Assembly (NCBI RefSeq): GCF_900187645.1
Contig: NZ_FYEE01000005.1
Location: 372,001 to 436,000 of the forward strand
From: Pseudomonas sp. Irchel 3E20
Lineage (GTDB): Bacteria; Pseudomonadota; Gammaproteobacteria; Pseudomonadales; Pseudomonadaceae
Length of the DNA stretch: 64,000 nt
Direction of reading: 5' to 3'
Position 1 is the stretch's first letter; every line of letters begins with the position of its first letter. The translations under genes were made by a program, and so were the position numbers. The notes under the pieces are model-generated. The model was not told the origin of the DNA, searched no databases, and saw only the letters and a program-made list of their open reading frames with translations. Shown piece by piece: positions 29,078 to 40,389 of the stretch.

Positions 29078-30307
29078 TCAGGCTGACGCCGCTTCCTTGT
29101 AAGCCTTCAGGGCGTTGAGGCGCTCCTGCTTCAGGGCCTCCCCCAGTTCGGGGCCCTTGAATCCTTTCTCCAGCAAGGGCTGCACTGCCACACCGCGCGC
29201 CGCACTGGCCGCGCCGCGCAGGTAATCGGCCTGTGGATAACTGCGCTGCTCAAAGCCCTTGCGCCCACGGGCGTCCATTTCGCAGGCGACGATGAATTCT
29301 TCGAAGCGTTGCGGCCGGCGGTAGACGTCAAAACTTTGCAGCAGCTCCAGCAGGGTTGAGGGCTTCAGCTCTAGGGCGCGGTGACCGTGGGTGTGATATT
29401 GGCCGACTAAAAGCGCCAATTCCTGGCAGTCCCGTGGCGCCTTGAAGCGTTCGTTGACGGTTTTTATCAGCTTCAGGCCTTTGTGTTCGTGGGCAATGTG
29501 CCTTGGCCATTCGCTTTGGGGCGTGAGGCCTTTGCCTAAATCGTGCAGCAAGCAGGCCCAGCGTACTGTCAGCGGTTGTTGGTGCTGGGCGGCTTGCTCC
29601 AGAACGCTCAGGGTGTGCACGCCGCTGTCGATTTCCGGGTGGTGGACCTCGGGTTGCGGTACGCCAAACAGAGCGTCCACCTCAGGTAGCAAGACCTTCA
29701 AGGCTCCGCAATCGCGCAGAACCTGGATAAATACCTGTGGTTGTTCTTCCATCAATGCGCGGGAAATTTCTTTCCAACTGCGCTCCGGGGTCAGAGCTTG
29801 CAGTTCGCCGGACTCGCTGAGCCGACGCATCAATTCCATGGTCTCCCGGGCCACGGTGAAACCGAGCCCGGCATAGCGGGCGGCAAAACGAGCGACGCGC
29901 AGAACTCTGAGGGGATCTTCGGCGAATGCGGGGGAAACGTGACGTAAAACCCGGCCGGCCAGATCTTGTTGGCCGTTATAGGGATCGGTCAGATTACCGT
30001 GATCGTCCTCGGCCATTGCGTTGATGGTGAGGTCGCGGCGAATCAGGTCTTCTTCGAGGGTGACTTCGGGGCTGGCATGAAAGGTGAACCCGCCGTAGCC
30101 GCGCCCGCTCTTGCGTTCCGTGCGGGCCAGGGCATATTCCTCGCCGCTTTTGGGGTGCAGGAACACCGGAAAATCAGCGCCGACTGGGCGAAAGCCTTTG
30201 GCGAGCATTTCTTCGGTGGTCGCGCCCACTACAACCCAATCGATATCGGTGACAGGCTGGCCGAGCAAGCGGTCACGCACGGCACCGCCAACTTTATAAA
30301 TCTGCAT
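29078..30307 (-). CDS. cca: CCA-adding tRNA nucleotidyltransferase
   Basis: 409 residues, the multifunctional type. The class II nucleotidyltransferase head has [10 protein letters not shown] and the DID metal motif (DIDWVVVG). The central region has the base-recognition block and [10 protein letters not shown]. The C-terminal half has an HD phosphohydrolase domain (LLHDLGKG), giving the phosphatase/2',3'-cyclic phosphodiesterase activities. It repairs and completes tRNA 3' ends. It is convergent with folBK. Confidence 0.97.
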   Translation of the reverse strand: MQIYKVGGAVRDRLLGQPVTDIDWVVVGATTEEMLAKGFRPVGADFPVFLHPKSGEEYALARTERKSGRGYGGFTFHASPEVTLEEDLIRRDLTINAMAEDDHGNLTDPYNGQQDLAGRVLRHVSPAFAEDPLRVLRVARFAARYAGLGFTVARETMELMRRLSESGELQALTPERSWKEISRALMEEQPQVFIQVLRDCGALKVLLPEVDALFGVPQPEVHHPEIDSGVHTLSVLEQAAQHQQPLTVRWACLLHDLGKGLTPQSEWPRHIAHEHKGLKLIKTVNERFKAPRDCQELALLVGQYHTHGHRALELKPSTLLELLQSFDVYRRPQRFEEFIVACEMDARGRKGFEQRSYPQADYLRGAASAARGVAVQPLLEKGFKGPELGEALKQERLNALKAYKEAASA

Positions 30308-30371
30308 GAAAAACCTCCGTTAGCGCGACAGGATAACCCTTGTGCCGCATTTGCGGAGGCTCGGTAGAGGG

Positions 30372-31934
30372 TCAGAGGTGGATGACGGCGAGGTCCAGAC
30401 GCCCGTAATCGTTCTCACTGTGTTCGTTGCGGGGTGGCACATGGTGGGTTTTCATCACTTGTTCGCCTTGCAGGGTTTCGAGGTGGATATCGAAGCCCCA
30501 CAGCCGATGCAGGTGTTTGAGCACTTCCTCGGTGGATTCTCCCAGGGGTTTACGGTCGTGTTGCTGGTGGCGCAGGGTCAGGGAGCGGTCGCCGCGCACA
30601 TCGATGCTGTAGATCTGCACGTTGGGTTCGCGGTTGCCCAGGTTGTATTGGGCCGCCAGGGTTTCGCGAATAGTGCGGTAGCCGGGTTCGTCGTGGATGG
30701 CAGGCACTAGCAGGTCATCTTTCTGGTCGTCATCGAGGATGCTGAACAGTTTGAGGTCGCGGATCACCTTGGGCGACAGGTACTGAAGTATGAAACTCTC
30801 ATCCTTGAAGCTGCTCATGGCGAACTTGATGCTCGATAGCCAATCGGTTCCGGCCAGCTCCGGGAACCAGTGGCGGTCTTCTTCGGTCGGCTCCTCGCAC
30901 ATGCGACGAATGTCCCGGTACATGGCAAACCCCAGCGCATAGGGGTTGATGCCGCTGTAGTAGGGGCTGTCGAAACCCGGCTGCATGACCACGCTTGTAT
31001 GGGAAGTGAGGAACTCCATCATGAAGCCGTCGGTGACCAGCCCCTCGTCGTACAGATCGTTCATCAAGGTGTAGTGCCAGAAGGTCGCCCAGCCTTCGTT
31101 CATGACCTGGGTTTGGCGCTGTGGATAAAAATATTGGGCGATCTTGCGCACGATACGCACGATCTCCCGTTGCCATGGCTCCAGCAACGGTGCGTGTTTT
31201 TCGATGAAATACAGGATGTTTTCCTGAGGTTCGGCGGGGAAGCGTGCATTGTCTTTATCGCTGTACTTGTCCGCGCCCTTGGGGATAGTGCGCCACAGAT
31301 CGTTGATCTGTTTTTGTAGGTGCTCTTCACGATCCTTCTGCCGGCGCCGTTCTTCCTCGGCGGAGATGGGGTAAGGACGTTTGTAGCGATCGACGCCGTA
31401 GTTCATCAGGGCGTGGCAGGAGTCCAGCAGATCTTCCACCGCATCGATGCCGTGGCGCTCCTCGCATTGCATGATGTACTGCTTGGCGAACACCAGGTAA
31501 TCGATGATGGAACTGGCGTCCGTCCACGTGCGGAACAGGTAATTGCCCTTGAAAAAACTGTTGTGGCCATAACAGGCGTGGGCCACCACCAGGGCTTGCA
31601 TGCAGATGGTGTTTTCCTCCATCAGGTAAGCGATGCAGGGGTCGGAGTTGATGACGATTTCGTAGGCCAGCCCCATCTGCCCGCGACTGTAGGACTTTTC
31701 GGTACTAAGAAAGTGCTTGCCATAGGACCAATGGTGATAGCCCAACGGCATGCCTACGGAGGCGTAAGCGTCCATCATTTGTTCGGCGGTAATAACTTCG
31801 ATCTGGTTGGGGTAGGTGTCGAGGGCATAACGATCCGCGATGCGGCTGATTTCGCGGTCGTAGGCCTGGATCAGCTCGAACGTCCATTCCGAGCCGGTGG
31901 AAATGGGTTGGCGTTTCTGCTCTTTGGCGGTCAT
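30372..31934 (-). CDS. SpoVR family protein (YcgB)
   Basis: 520 residues, full-length SpoVR/YcgB family, with [20 protein letters not shown] in part, [19 protein letters not shown] and [20 protein letters not shown]. The clusters of conserved His and Glu suggest a metal site, but the biochemical function is not settled. It overlaps yeaH by 4 bases and belongs to the prkA-yeaH-spoVR stress operon. Confidence 0.95.
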   Translation of the reverse strand: MTAKEQKRQPISTGSEWTFELIQAYDREISRIADRYALDTYPNQIEVITAEQMMDAYASVGMPLGYHHWSYGKHFLSTEKSYSRGQMGLAYEIVINSDPCIAYLMEENTICMQALVVAHACYGHNSFFKGNYLFRTWTDASSIIDYLVFAKQYIMQCEERHGIDAVEDLLDSCHALMNYGVDRYKRPYPISAEEERRRQKDREEHLQKQINDLWRTIPKGADKYSDKDNARFPAEPQENILYFIEKHAPLLEPWQREIVRIVRKIAQYFYPQRQTQVMNEGWATFWHYTLMNDLYDEGLVTDGFMMEFLTSHTSVVMQPGFDSPYYSGINPYALGFAMYRDIRRMCEEPTEEDRHWFPELAGTDWLSSIKFAMSSFKDESFILQYLSPKVIRDLKLFSILDDDQKDDLLVPAIHDEPGYRTIRETLAAQYNLGNREPNVQIYSIDVRGDRSLTLRHQQHDRKPLGESTEEVLKHLHRLWGFDIHLETLQGEQVMKTHHVPPRNEHSENDYGRLDLAVIHL

Positions 31935-33202
31935 GTCACTAACCTGCGCTGGAAGAGTTCACGGAAGACCGGGTAGATATCGCCGGCCGAGACCAGTTGT
32001 TGCTGGGCAAAGGTGTCAGAGAAGGCTTCAGCGATGCGTTCGTACTCAAACCACAGGGCTTGATGTTCGCGCGGGGTGATTTCGACGTAAGTGTAGTACT
32101 GCACGAACGGCATGATCTGGTTAATCAGGATGTCGCGGCAGATCGGCGAATCGTCATTCCAGTTATCGCCGTCCGAGGCCTGTGCGGCGTAGATGTTCCA
32201 TTCATTGCTGGGGTAGCGTGCGGCCATTATTTCCTGCATCAGCTTCAAGGCGCTGGAAACGATGGTGCCGCCGGTTTCGCGTGAGTAGAAGAACTCCTCT
32301 TCGTCCACTTCGCGGGCGCTGGTGTGATGGCGAATGAATACCACGTCGATCTTGTCGTAGTTCCGCTTGAGGAACAGGTACAGCAGGATGAAGAAGCGCT
32401 TGGCGATATCCTTGGTCGCTTGTGTCATCGAGCCCGAAACGTCCATCAGGCAGAACATCACCGCCTTGGAACTTGGGTTGGGTTGCTTTATCAGGAGGTT
32501 GTACTTGAGGTCGAAGGTGTCGAGGAAGGGCACGCGATGGATGCGGGCGCTCAGGCGCTCGATCTCCGTCTCCAGCTCTTGAATATCGCCGAAATTATCG
32601 GGTTCTTCACGCTTCAGACGCTCAAGCTCGACTTTGGCGTCCTTGAGTTTGGCCCGGCTGCTGCCGGACAGGGCAATACGCCGTGCATGGGCTGAGCGCA
32701 GGGTACGGATGATGTTGATGCGCGAAGGGTTGCCTTCGTTGCTAATGCCGGCGCGCACGGTCTTGAAGGTGTCGGTGCCGGTCAGGTTGCGTTTGACCAG
32801 GTTGGGCAATTCCAGGTCCTCGAACATGAATTCGAGGAACTCTTCCTGGGTGATCTGGAAGACAAACTCGTCCATGCCTTCGCCGGAGTTGCCGGCCTTG
32901 CCAGGCCCTTTGCCACTTCCTCCGCCTGGTGGGCGTGGGATGTGCTCGCCGCTGGTGAATTCCTTGTTGCCAGGGTGAACCACGGTCTGCTTGCCGCCGC
33001 GGCCGTGATGAAGCACTGGCTCATCAATGTCGCGGCCAGGGATGCTGATTTGCTCGCCGTGTTCCATGTCGGTGATGGAGCGACGGCTGACGGCTTCTTC
33101 GACGGCTTTTTTGATGTGGTCACGGTAGCGCCGCAAGAAGCGCTGGCGGTTAACCGTGCTCTTGTTCTTGCCATTGAGGCGTCGGTCGATCACATAGCTC
33201 AT
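31931..33202 (-). CDS. yeaH: DUF444 family protein (YeaH), VWA-like
   Basis: 423 residues. It has the N-terminal YeaH stretch [20 protein letters not shown], a Gly/Pro-rich linker (about 85-105), and a C-terminal von Willebrand-like domain with the MIDAS sequence DVSGSM. It is always paired with the PrkA kinase (yeaG in E. coli), where the pair acts in nitrogen-starvation and stationary-phase responses. It lies between prkA and spoVR. Confidence 0.95.
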   Translation of the reverse strand: MSYVIDRRLNGKNKSTVNRQRFLRRYRDHIKKAVEEAVSRRSITDMEHGEQISIPGRDIDEPVLHHGRGGKQTVVHPGNKEFTSGEHIPRPPGGGSGKGPGKAGNSGEGMDEFVFQITQEEFLEFMFEDLELPNLVKRNLTGTDTFKTVRAGISNEGNPSRINIIRTLRSAHARRIALSGSSRAKLKDAKVELERLKREEPDNFGDIQELETEIERLSARIHRVPFLDTFDLKYNLLIKQPNPSSKAVMFCLMDVSGSMTQATKDIAKRFFILLYLFLKRNYDKIDVVFIRHHTSAREVDEEEFFYSRETGGTIVSSALKLMQEIMAARYPSNEWNIYAAQASDGDNWNDDSPICRDILINQIMPFVQYYTYVEITPREHQALWFEYERIAEAFSDTFAQQQLVSAGDIYPVFRELFQRRLVT

Positions 33203-33216
33203 AGGGCCCTCCGGGC

Positions 33217-33318
33217 AGCTTCAAGTTGTGAGCTGCAAGTTGCAAGGTGAAGCAAATGCCCGCATGTCTGGGCTACAGCCTGTTTCCTTGCAACTTGTGG
33301 CTTGGAGCTTGCAACTGC
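33217..33318. repeat. Large imperfect inverted repeat between prkA and yeaH
   Basis: Bases 33217-33246 (GCTTCAAGTTGTGAGCTGC...) are nearly the reverse complement of 33289-33318, with a 42-base centre. The arms are built from short AGCTTG/CAAGTT-like words, and a related word (CTTGCAGCTTGC) is at 50208. It differs from the REP family. In the prkA-yeaH transcript it would fold into a long hairpin. Confidence 0.7.
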
Positions 33319-33319
33319 T

Positions 33320-35242
33320 TCACTGCGATTTTCTGACCCGCAGATACCACTCAGAAAGCAGCCGCACCTGTTTGTCGGTATAACCGCGCTCGACCATGCG
33401 TGTGACGAAGTCGTTGTGTTTTTGTTGGTCCTCTTTGCTGGCCTTGGCGTTGAAACTGATGACCGGCAGCAGATCCTCGGTGTTGGAGAACATTTTCTTC
33501 TCGATCACCACCCGCAGTTTTTCGTAGCTGAGCCAAGTTGGGTTTTTGCCGTTGTTGTTGGCCCGTGCGCGCAGGACGAAGTTGACGATTTCGTTGCGGA
33601 AATCTTTCGGATTGCTGATGCCGGCCGGCTTTTCGATTTTTTCCAGTTCTTCGTTCAGGGCGACGCGGTTGAGGATCTCGCCGGTTTCCGGGTCGCGGTA
33701 TTCCTGGTCCTGAATCCAGAAATCGGCATAGAGCACGTAGCGGTCGAAGATGTTTTGCCCATATTCGCTGTACGACTCCAGGTACGCGGTCTGGATCTCT
33801 TTGCCAATGAATTCGATGTAGCGCGGCGCCAGGTACTCCTTGAGGAAGCGCAGATAGCGTTCGCGGGTTTCTGCCTGGAATTGTTCCTGTTCGATCTGTT
33901 GTTCCAGCACGTACAGCAAATGAACCGGGTTGGCGGCAATTTCGTGGGGGTCGAAGTTGAAGACTTTGGACAGGATCTTGAACGCGAACCGGGTCGAGAG
34001 GCCGTTCATGCCTTCGTCAACGCCGGCGCTGTCGCGGTACTCCTGGATGGACTTGGCTTTCGGGTCGGTGTCCTTGAGGTTCTCTCCGTCGTAGACGCGC
34101 ATTTTGGAGTAGATGTTGGAGTTTTCCGGCTCCTTGAGGCGTGACAGGACGGTGAACTGCGCGAGCATCTTCAAGGTGTCGGGGGCGCAATGGGCTTTGG
34201 ACAGGGAGCTGTTGAAGAGCAACTTGTCGTAGATCTTCACTTCGTCGCTGACCCGCAGGCAGTAAGGGACTTTGACGATGTAGATACGGTCGATGAAGGC
34301 TTCGTTGTTCTTGTTGTTGCGGAAGGTGTGCCACTCCGATTCGTTGGAGTGGGCCAGCAGGATGCCGGTGAACGGAATCGCCCCCAGGCCTTCGGTACTG
34401 TTGTAGTTGCCTTCCTGGGTGGCGGTGAGTAGGGGGTGCAACACCTTGATCGGCGCCTTGAACATCTCGACGAATTCCATCAGGCCCTGGTTGGCCCGGC
34501 ACAGCGCGCCCGAGTAGCTGTAGGCGTCGGCGTCGTTCTGTGGGTATTCCTCCAGTTTGCGAATGTCCACCTTACCCACCAGGGCGGAAATGTCCTGGTT
34601 GTTTTCATCGCCCGGTTCGGTTTTGGCGACGGCGATCTGGTTGAGGACCGAAGGGTACAGCTTGACCACGCGGAATTGGCTGATGTCGCCGCCGAACTCG
34701 GCCAGGCGCTTGGTAGCCCAGGGCGACATGATGGTGTTTACGTAGCGTCGTGGGATGCCGAAGTCCTCTTCGAGGATCTGGCCATCTTCGGTGGCGTTGA
34801 ACAGCCCCAGCGGAGACTCGAAAACCGGTGAGCCCTTGATGGCATAGAAGGGTACTTTTTCGATCAGTTGCTTGAGTTTTTCCGCCAGGGAAGACTTGCC
34901 GCCCCCGACAGGGCCCAGCAGGTAGAGGATTTGCTTTTTCTCTTCCAGGCCCTGGGCCGCGTGGCGGAAGTAGGAAACGATTTGGTCGATGCACTCTTCC
35001 ATGCCGTGGAAGTCTTCAAACGCCGGGTAGCGCCGGATCACTTTGTTGGAGAAGATCCGCGACAACCGTGAGTTGGTCGAGGTGTCCAGCAACTCCGGTT
35101 CGCCGATGGCCAGTAGCAGGCGTTCGGCGGCAGAGGCGTAGGCGCTGCGATCCTTCTTGCACAGTTCCAGGTACTCCTGAAGGGAGAATTCTTCCTGGCG
35201 TGTGGACTCGAAGCGTTGTTGGAAGTGGCTAAAAATACTCAT
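33320..35242 (-). CDS. prkA: PrkA family serine protein kinase (YeaG)
   Basis: 640 residues. An AAA+-type P-loop (LLGPVGGGKSSLAEKLK near residue 105) and a C-terminal kinase-like domain define PrkA/YeaG. E. coli YeaG is an RpoS-linked kinase. It is followed by yeaH and spoVR on the same strand, separated from yeaH by the hairpin repeat at 33217-33318. Confidence 0.95.
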   Translation of the reverse strand: MSIFSHFQQRFESTRQEEFSLQEYLELCKKDRSAYASAAERLLLAIGEPELLDTSTNSRLSRIFSNKVIRRYPAFEDFHGMEECIDQIVSYFRHAAQGLEEKKQILYLLGPVGGGKSSLAEKLKQLIEKVPFYAIKGSPVFESPLGLFNATEDGQILEEDFGIPRRYVNTIMSPWATKRLAEFGGDISQFRVVKLYPSVLNQIAVAKTEPGDENNQDISALVGKVDIRKLEEYPQNDADAYSYSGALCRANQGLMEFVEMFKAPIKVLHPLLTATQEGNYNSTEGLGAIPFTGILLAHSNESEWHTFRNNKNNEAFIDRIYIVKVPYCLRVSDEVKIYDKLLFNSSLSKAHCAPDTLKMLAQFTVLSRLKEPENSNIYSKMRVYDGENLKDTDPKAKSIQEYRDSAGVDEGMNGLSTRFAFKILSKVFNFDPHEIAANPVHLLYVLEQQIEQEQFQAETRERYLRFLKEYLAPRYIEFIGKEIQTAYLESYSEYGQNIFDRYVLYADFWIQDQEYRDPETGEILNRVALNEELEKIEKPAGISNPKDFRNEIVNFVLRARANNNGKNPTWLSYEKLRVVIEKKMFSNTEDLLPVISFNAKASKEDQQKHNDFVTRMVERGYTDKQVRLLSEWYLRVRKSQ

Positions 35243-35490
35243 GACGTCACCTCGCTCGATACGTGGAGCCGACGTCGGATCAGTCAGTCGATGCTGGTCA
35301 GCCCCCGCAAACGCAGTGGCTGCTTATCCCCCCAGAACACCTTCAAAGCTTTCGATCTGGAAAGCTAATCCCGATGACCCACACGCCGGTGTACCGGCTC
35401 TCCCCTGTTTTGGATGGCCTGTGGCTAAGGATAGTTCGGAATCCGGGAGGTCAAGGGCGAATACACAATTAGTTCGCGCCTACCGTTCGT

Positions 35491-35513
35491 CAGCCCACGG
35501 CGGGCGTGGGCTG
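35491..35513. terminator. Hairpin after glpE
   Basis: Perfect 9-base stem CAGCCCACG-GCGGG-CGTGGGCTG just beyond the glpE stop, without a clear U-run. The rest of 35243-35490 is the prkA upstream region, in which I see no confident promoter. Confidence 0.45.
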
Positions 35514-35528
35514 CAGCGCTGTAAAAAA

Positions 35529-35858
35529 TTATTCCTGGGGGCTTGGCTCGGTTTCTGTCGGATAAGTCGCACGCCACAGTTCAAAACCGCCATCCAGGCT
35601 GTAGACGTCCGAGAAACCCTGGCTGACCAGATAGGCCGCAGCACTTTGGCTGGAGTTGCCGTGATAGCAGACAACCACCGTGGGGGCGTCGAGGTCGGCG
35701 CCGCGGATGAAGTCGCTGATGGAGTGATTATCCAGGTGCTTGGCACCGTTGATGTGGTCCGCTGCATAGATTTGCGGGTCGCGGATATCGACCACGACCG
35801 CGCCTTGCGCGCGCAGAGTCTGGGCTTGTTCGGGAGGGATGCGTTTGAATTCGCTCAT
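35529..35858 (-). CDS. glpE: Thiosulfate sulfurtransferase GlpE (rhodanese)
   Basis: 109 residues, a single rhodanese domain. The active-site loop has Cys64 in [14 protein letters not shown], as in E. coli GlpE. It transfers sulfane sulfur from thiosulfate to cyanide or thioredoxin. It lies 31 bases after apaH on the same strand and may share that transcript. Confidence 0.94.
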   Translation of the reverse strand: MSEFKRIPPEQAQTLRAQGAVVVDIRDPQIYAADHINGAKHLDNHSISDFIRGADLDAPTVVVCYHGNSSQSAAAYLVSQGFSDVYSLDGGFELWRATYPTETEPSPQE

Positions 35859-35889
35859 GGCGGGCTCCTAGGTTCGGGTGGGGGCGCGG

Positions 35890-36762
35890 TCAGCGTTTTA
35901 CCGCAGCCTGGACGTGAGGGGTGGGTTGGGCGGCCTTGGCATGGCCTTCGGCGTCGCAGTCGCAGCTCAGGCGCTCGCCAGTGTCGATATTGAGCAGGGT
36001 CATGGCGCCGCCCCACACGCACCCGGTGTCGAGGGCGAAGATGCCGGGCTCGTTGCATTGGCCTTCGAGCGCCGCCCAATGGCCGAAGATGATTTTCACG
36101 TCTTGGGTCTTGCGGTCTTTATGGCGAAACCATGGCGCGTAACCCGGCGGCGCGGTGTCGGCGCCTTCCTTGCCCTTGAGGTCGAGCTTGCCTTCGGCGG
36201 TGCAAAAGCGCATGCGGGTGAAGTAGTTGGTGATAACCCGCAGGCGGGTCACGCCCTTGAGGTCGTTATCCCATTTGCTTGGCTCGTTGCCATACATGCC
36301 GTCGAGGTAGGGGGCCACGAGACTATCGTCGCGCAGGGCTTGCTCGACTTCCGCTGCGCACTTGAGGGCCTTTTTCAGGCTCCACTGTGGCGCGATGCCG
36401 GCATGTACGAGGGCGATGTTGCGCTGCTCGTCGTAGTGCATCAGTTTTTGTTGGCGCAGCCATTCCAGCAGTTCAGGGCGATCCGGCGCTTCGAGGATTT
36501 CGCGCAGGGTATCGCCCTTTTTCAGGCGCTCGATGTTATGGCCGACCGCCAGCAGGTGCAGGTCATGGTTGCCCAGCACACACACCAGGGACTGGCGGAT
36601 GCTGTACAGGAAACGCAGGGTTTGTAGCGACTCAGGGCCGCGGTTGACCAGGTCACCGACCAGCCACAAGCGATCCTTGGCTGGGTCGAAGCTGACTTGG
36701 TCGAGTAGGCATTTGAGAGGTTCCAGGCATCCTTGCAGGTCACCGACAGCGTAGGTCGCCAT
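35890..36762 (-). CDS. apaH: Symmetrical bis(5'-nucleosyl)-tetraphosphatase ApaH
   Basis: 290 residues from [21 protein letters not shown] metallophosphatase that splits Ap4A into two ADP; motifs are [16 protein letters not shown] and [10 protein letters not shown]. Its ATG overlaps the apaG stop (TAATG), which rules out the longer frame reaching to 37146 inside apaG. Confidence 0.97.
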   Translation of the reverse strand: MATYAVGDLQGCLEPLKCLLDQVSFDPAKDRLWLVGDLVNRGPESLQTLRFLYSIRQSLVCVLGNHDLHLLAVGHNIERLKKGDTLREILEAPDRPELLEWLRQQKLMHYDEQRNIALVHAGIAPQWSLKKALKCAAEVEQALRDDSLVAPYLDGMYGNEPSKWDNDLKGVTRLRVITNYFTRMRFCTAEGKLDLKGKEGADTAPPGYAPWFRHKDRKTQDVKIIFGHWAALEGQCNEPGIFALDTGCVWGGAMTLLNIDTGERLSCDCDAEGHAKAAQPTPHVQAAVKR

Positions 36763-37142
36763 TAATGCAGGGCTCCGGGCACCGCCAGGCGAAAGGGCGC
36801 GATGATGGCGTCGAAGTGTTTGCCGTCTTCGGCGAGCATCTGGTAACTGCCCTGCATGTTGCCCACGCGGGTAGTCATTACCGTGCCGCTGCTGTAGGTG
36901 TGGCTTTGGCCGGCGGCGATCAGCGGTTGCTGACCCACCACGCCAGCGCCACGAACTTCTTCGACATGACCGTCGCCGTCGGTGATGACCCAATGCCGCG
37001 ACAGCAACTTGGCCGGGAGTTGGCCATTGTTGTGCACGGTGATGGTGTAGGCGAAGGCAAAGCGGTTTTGCTCGGGTTGCGATTGTTCTGCCAGAAAGCG
37101 GGTGACGACGCTGACGTCGACCTGATAACGAGGATCGGACAT
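36762..37142 (-). CDS. apaG: ApaG (Co2+/Mg2+ efflux-associated protein)
   Basis: 126 residues from [20 protein letters not shown]. It has the FN3-like ApaG fold with the glycine-rich [11 protein letters not shown] and the [19 protein letters not shown] end. The molecular role is uncertain. It is coupled to apaH through TAATG and lies after rsmA, the usual operon order. Confidence 0.96.
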   Translation of the reverse strand: MSDPRYQVDVSVVTRFLAEQSQPEQNRFAFAYTITVHNNGQLPAKLLSRHWVITDGDGHVEEVRGAGVVGQQPLIAAGQSHTYSSGTVMTTRVGNMQGSYQMLAEDGKHFDAIIAPFRLAVPGALH

Positions 37143-37265
37143 GCAAAAGGCCTTAGGAAGCAAAGCGGAGCGCGGGACAGGACTGGTTGAGTCAGTCTAG
37201 GCCAAGTATCGGGTAGTAAACCAGACATGAGGCCTGGTGTCTTACCCGATCACGCGGGCGCCTTG

Positions 37266-38084
37266 TCAGTCGGCGCGCGGGGCTGCAGCGAGTTGATCGC
37301 TCAGGGCATCGGCCAGGCGCACGAACGCCGCGAGGTCCAGTTGCTCCGGGCGTAGGCTGCCGTCAACGTCGCAGGCTTGGATCTCGTCGGTGCTGAGCAG
37401 GTTTTTCAGGGTGTTGCGCAAGGTTTTGCGGCGCTGGTTGAAGGCTTCGCGAACGACCCGTTCGAGCATGCGGTGGTCCTTGGCCGGATGCGGCAGCACG
37501 GCGTGGGGCACCAGGCGCACGATGGCCGAGTCGACTTTAGGCGGCGGGTTGAACGCCCCTGGGCCGACGTTGAACAGGTGTTCGACCTTGCAGTGGTACT
37601 GAACCATGATCGACAAACGACCCCAGTCACCGCCGCCAGGCCCGGCCGCGAGGCGTTCGACCACTTCCTTTTGCAGCATGAAGTGCATGTCGCGGATCAG
37701 GCTGGCGTTATTCAGCAGGTGAAAAATCAGCGGCGTGGAGATGTTGTACGGCAGGTTGCCCACCACCCGCAGGCTGCCGGGCGCGGCGTTGAGGCTGGTG
37801 AAGTCGAACTTCAGCGCATCGCCCTGGTGCAGGTTGAAATTGCTTTTGCCGGCGAACTGCTGGTTGAGGATCGGGATCAGGTCTTTGTCCAGTTCCACCA
37901 CATCAAGCTGGCCGCCGCTGTTGAGCAGGCCTTCGGTCAAGGCACCCTGGCCCGGGCCGATTTCCAGCAGGCGATTGTCGGGTTTGGCGTTGATGGCCCG
38001 CAAAATGCGGTCGATAACGCCGGCATCGTGCAGGAAGTTCTGGCCAAAGCGCTTACGCGCCCGGTGTTGGTAGTGCTCGGTCAT
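37266..38084 (-). CDS. rsmA: 16S rRNA dimethyltransferase RsmA (KsgA)
   Basis: 272 residues from [20 protein letters not shown]. It dimethylates A1518 and A1519 of 16S rRNA. SAM-binding [11 protein letters not shown] and the catalytic NLPY ([10 protein letters not shown]) are present. It overlaps the pdxA end by 4 bases (ATGA). The symbol here means the KsgA methyltransferase, not the CsrA-like RsmA of Pseudomonas. Confidence 0.97.
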   Translation of the reverse strand: MTEHYQHRARKRFGQNFLHDAGVIDRILRAINAKPDNRLLEIGPGQGALTEGLLNSGGQLDVVELDKDLIPILNQQFAGKSNFNLHQGDALKFDFTSLNAAPGSLRVVGNLPYNISTPLIFHLLNNASLIRDMHFMLQKEVVERLAAGPGGGDWGRLSIMVQYHCKVEHLFNVGPGAFNPPPKVDSAIVRLVPHAVLPHPAKDHRMLERVVREAFNQRRKTLRNTLKNLLSTDEIQACDVDGSLRPEQLDLAAFVRLADALSDQLAAAPRAD

Positions 38085-39070
38085 AAACAAGTCTCGGCCA
38101 TCTGGTAGGCGGTTTGCAGGGCGACTTTCAGGCTGCCGGTGTCGATTTTGCCGCTGCCGGCCAGATCCAGGGCAGTGCCGTGGTCGACTGAGGTGCGGAT
38201 GATCGGCAGGCCGAGGGTCACGTTGACTGCCGCGCCGAAACCTTTGTATTTCAGTACGGGCAGGCCCTGGTCGTGGTACATCGCCAGCACTGCGTCGCAG
38301 TGCTCCAGATATTTGGGGGTAAACAGAGTGTCGGCGGGCAGGGGACCGCGTAGGTCCATACCTTCGGTGCGCAGACGCTCCAGGGTGGGTTCGATGATGT
38401 CGATTTCTTCATGGCCCAGGTGTCCACCTTCACCGGCATGGGGGTTGAGCCCGCAGACCAGGATACGTGGCCGGGCAATGCCGAATTTTTGTTGCAGGTC
38501 GGTGTGCAGAATCCGCGTGACCCGCTCCAGGCGCTGCGCGGTGATCGCATCGGCCACCTGGCGCAGGGGCAGGTGAGTGGTCACCAGCGCCACACGCAAA
38601 CCGTGGGTCGCCAGCATCATCACCACTTGCTCGGTGTGGGTCAGGTCGGCGAGGAACTCCGTGTGGCCGGAAAACGGGATGCCGGCTTCATTAATAACGC
38701 CTTTGTGCACGGGCGCCGTAATCATCGCTGCGAAATACCCATCGACGCAGCCTTGGGCTGCACGTGTCAGGGTTTCGAGGACGAACGCTGCGTTGGCTTG
38801 GTTCAGCTGTCCGGCCACGACCTTGGCCTGTAGCGGGGTGTCCCACACATAGAGGCTGTTGGCGGGGGCCGGGCTGTCGGGCCAGTTGCCCGGTGCGACG
38901 GGCAGTAAATCGACAACCACGCCCAGTTGCGCGGCCCGCTCAAGGAGCAGGTCGCGGCTGGTGATGGCGATCAGGGGATGTGGCTGGGGTTGCGAGGCGA
39001 GCAACAGGCACAGGTCTGGACCAATGCCCGCCGGCTCGCCGGGTGTCAGCGCGAAACGCTTGGGTTTCAC
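38081..39070 (-). CDS. pdxA: 4-hydroxythreonine-4-phosphate dehydrogenase PdxA
   Basis: 329 residues. An NAD-dependent oxidation step in the DXP-dependent pyridoxal phosphate pathway. It shows [13 protein letters not shown] at the N-terminus, HTEFLADLT, and the metal-binding [15 protein letters not shown]. Overlaps by 4 bases with both surA upstream and rsmA downstream show tight translational coupling. Confidence 0.97.
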   Translation of the reverse strand: MKPKRFALTPGEPAGIGPDLCLLLASQPQPHPLIAITSRDLLLERAAQLGVVVDLLPVAPGNWPDSPAPANSLYVWDTPLQAKVVAGQLNQANAAFVLETLTRAAQGCVDGYFAAMITAPVHKGVINEAGIPFSGHTEFLADLTHTEQVVMMLATHGLRVALVTTHLPLRQVADAITAQRLERVTRILHTDLQQKFGIARPRILVCGLNPHAGEGGHLGHEEIDIIEPTLERLRTEGMDLRGPLPADTLFTPKYLEHCDAVLAMYHDQGLPVLKYKGFGAAVNVTLGLPIIRTSVDHGTALDLAGSGKIDTGSLKVALQTAYQMAETCL

Positions 39071-40389
39071 TGCTGCGCCTGGTCGGCGCCAGGCAGTTTG
39101 ATTTCAACGTAGGCTTCGTCGCGGATCTGGCGCAGCCAGGTTTGCAGCTCTTCGTCGTATTTGCGGTTACGCAGCACGGTCATCGCTTGCTGCTCGCGGG
39201 CCTGGTTGGTGCTGTCGGTGGCGCGGCGGCCAAGGACTTCCAGGACGTGCCAGCCATAAGGGCTCTTGAACGGCTTGGACAGCTGACCTTGTGGGGTCTT
39301 GGCCATCACTTCGCGGAACTCGGGCACCAGGGCGTTGGGGTCGATCCAGTTGAGATCGCCGCCGTGCAACGCAGAACCCGGGTCTTCGGAGAAGTTCTTC
39401 GCCAGTTCGGTGAAGTCTTCGCCCGCTACGATGCGGTCGTAGAGCTTCTGCGTCAGGCGCTTGGTTTCTTCTTCGCTGCGGATTTCGCTCGGTTTAATCA
39501 GGATGTGGCGCACATGCACTTCGTCACGGACCTGAGCTTCACCGCCACGCTTGTCGAGGATCTTCAGGATGATGAAACCGCCCGGTGTGCGCATCGGCTC
39601 GGTCACGTCGCCCACGGCCATGGTGCTGAGCATGCGGTCGAACGGTGGTGGCAATTGTGCGGCTTTGCGCCAGCCCATATCGCCGCCTTCCAGCGCGGTT
39701 TCACTGGCGGACTTAGCAATGGCTAACTGACCAAAGTCAGCGCCTTGCTTGAGTTGCTGATACACGTCGCCAGCCTGGCGTGCTGCGGCCTGAATGGCTT
39801 CGGAGTTGGCGCTTTCCGGTGTCGGGATGAGGATGTTGGCCAGGCGGAACTCTTCGGAGAGCTGCATCTTGCCCAGGTCCGAGGCGAGGAAGTTCTTCAC
39901 TTCCTGTTCGGTGACCTGCACACGCTCAGCCACGCGGCGCTGGCGCACACGGCTGATAATCATCTCGCGGCGCACTTGGTCGCGGGCGTCTTCATAAGAC
40001 AGACCGTCGCGGGCCAGTGCGGCGCGGAACTGCTCGACGCTCATGTTGTTGCGTTGCGCGATGGTGCCGATGGCCTGGTTCAGTTCTTCGTCGGTGATGC
40101 GGATGCCGGAGCGTTCGCCGATCTGCAGTTGCAGGTTTTCGACGATCAGGCGCTCCAGCACTTGCTGGTCCAACACGCCCGGAGGCGGCAGGCCGGCACC
40201 GCGCTTGGCGATGGTTTGCTGCACTTCGTGGACACGCTGGTCCAGTTGGCTCTGCATCACCACGTCGTTGTCGACGATGGCCACGACTCTGTCTATGGAC
40301 TGCACGGCGGCGTTGGCGGCCGTGCCCAGGAACAGCGCGCCCAGCATCAGCGGGCGCAGAGAATCAGAAAGCTTGGTCTTCACGTTCAC
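39067..40389 (-). CDS. surA: Periplasmic chaperone and peptidyl-prolyl isomerase SurA
   Basis: 440 residues. A signal peptide (about 1-27, ends ...TAANA-AVQS), the N-terminal chaperone part, two parvulin domains (about 175-275, 285-385, e.g. [12 protein letters not shown] and [16 protein letters not shown]) and a C-terminal helix. It escorts unfolded outer-membrane proteins, including LptD, whose gene lies just upstream and overlaps it by 26 bases. Confidence 0.97.
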   Translation of the reverse strand: MNVKTKLSDSLRPLMLGALFLGTAANAAVQSIDRVVAIVDNDVVMQSQLDQRVHEVQQTIAKRGAGLPPPGVLDQQVLERLIVENLQLQIGERSGIRITDEELNQAIGTIAQRNNMSVEQFRAALARDGLSYEDARDQVRREMIISRVRQRRVAERVQVTEQEVKNFLASDLGKMQLSEEFRLANILIPTPESANSEAIQAAARQAGDVYQQLKQGADFGQLAIAKSASETALEGGDMGWRKAAQLPPPFDRMLSTMAVGDVTEPMRTPGGFIILKILDKRGGEAQVRDEVHVRHILIKPSEIRSEEETKRLTQKLYDRIVAGEDFTELAKNFSEDPGSALHGGDLNWIDPNALVPEFREVMAKTPQGQLSKPFKSPYGWHVLEVLGRRATDSTNQAREQQAMTVLRNRKYDEELQTWLRQIRDEAYVEIKLPGADQAQQ

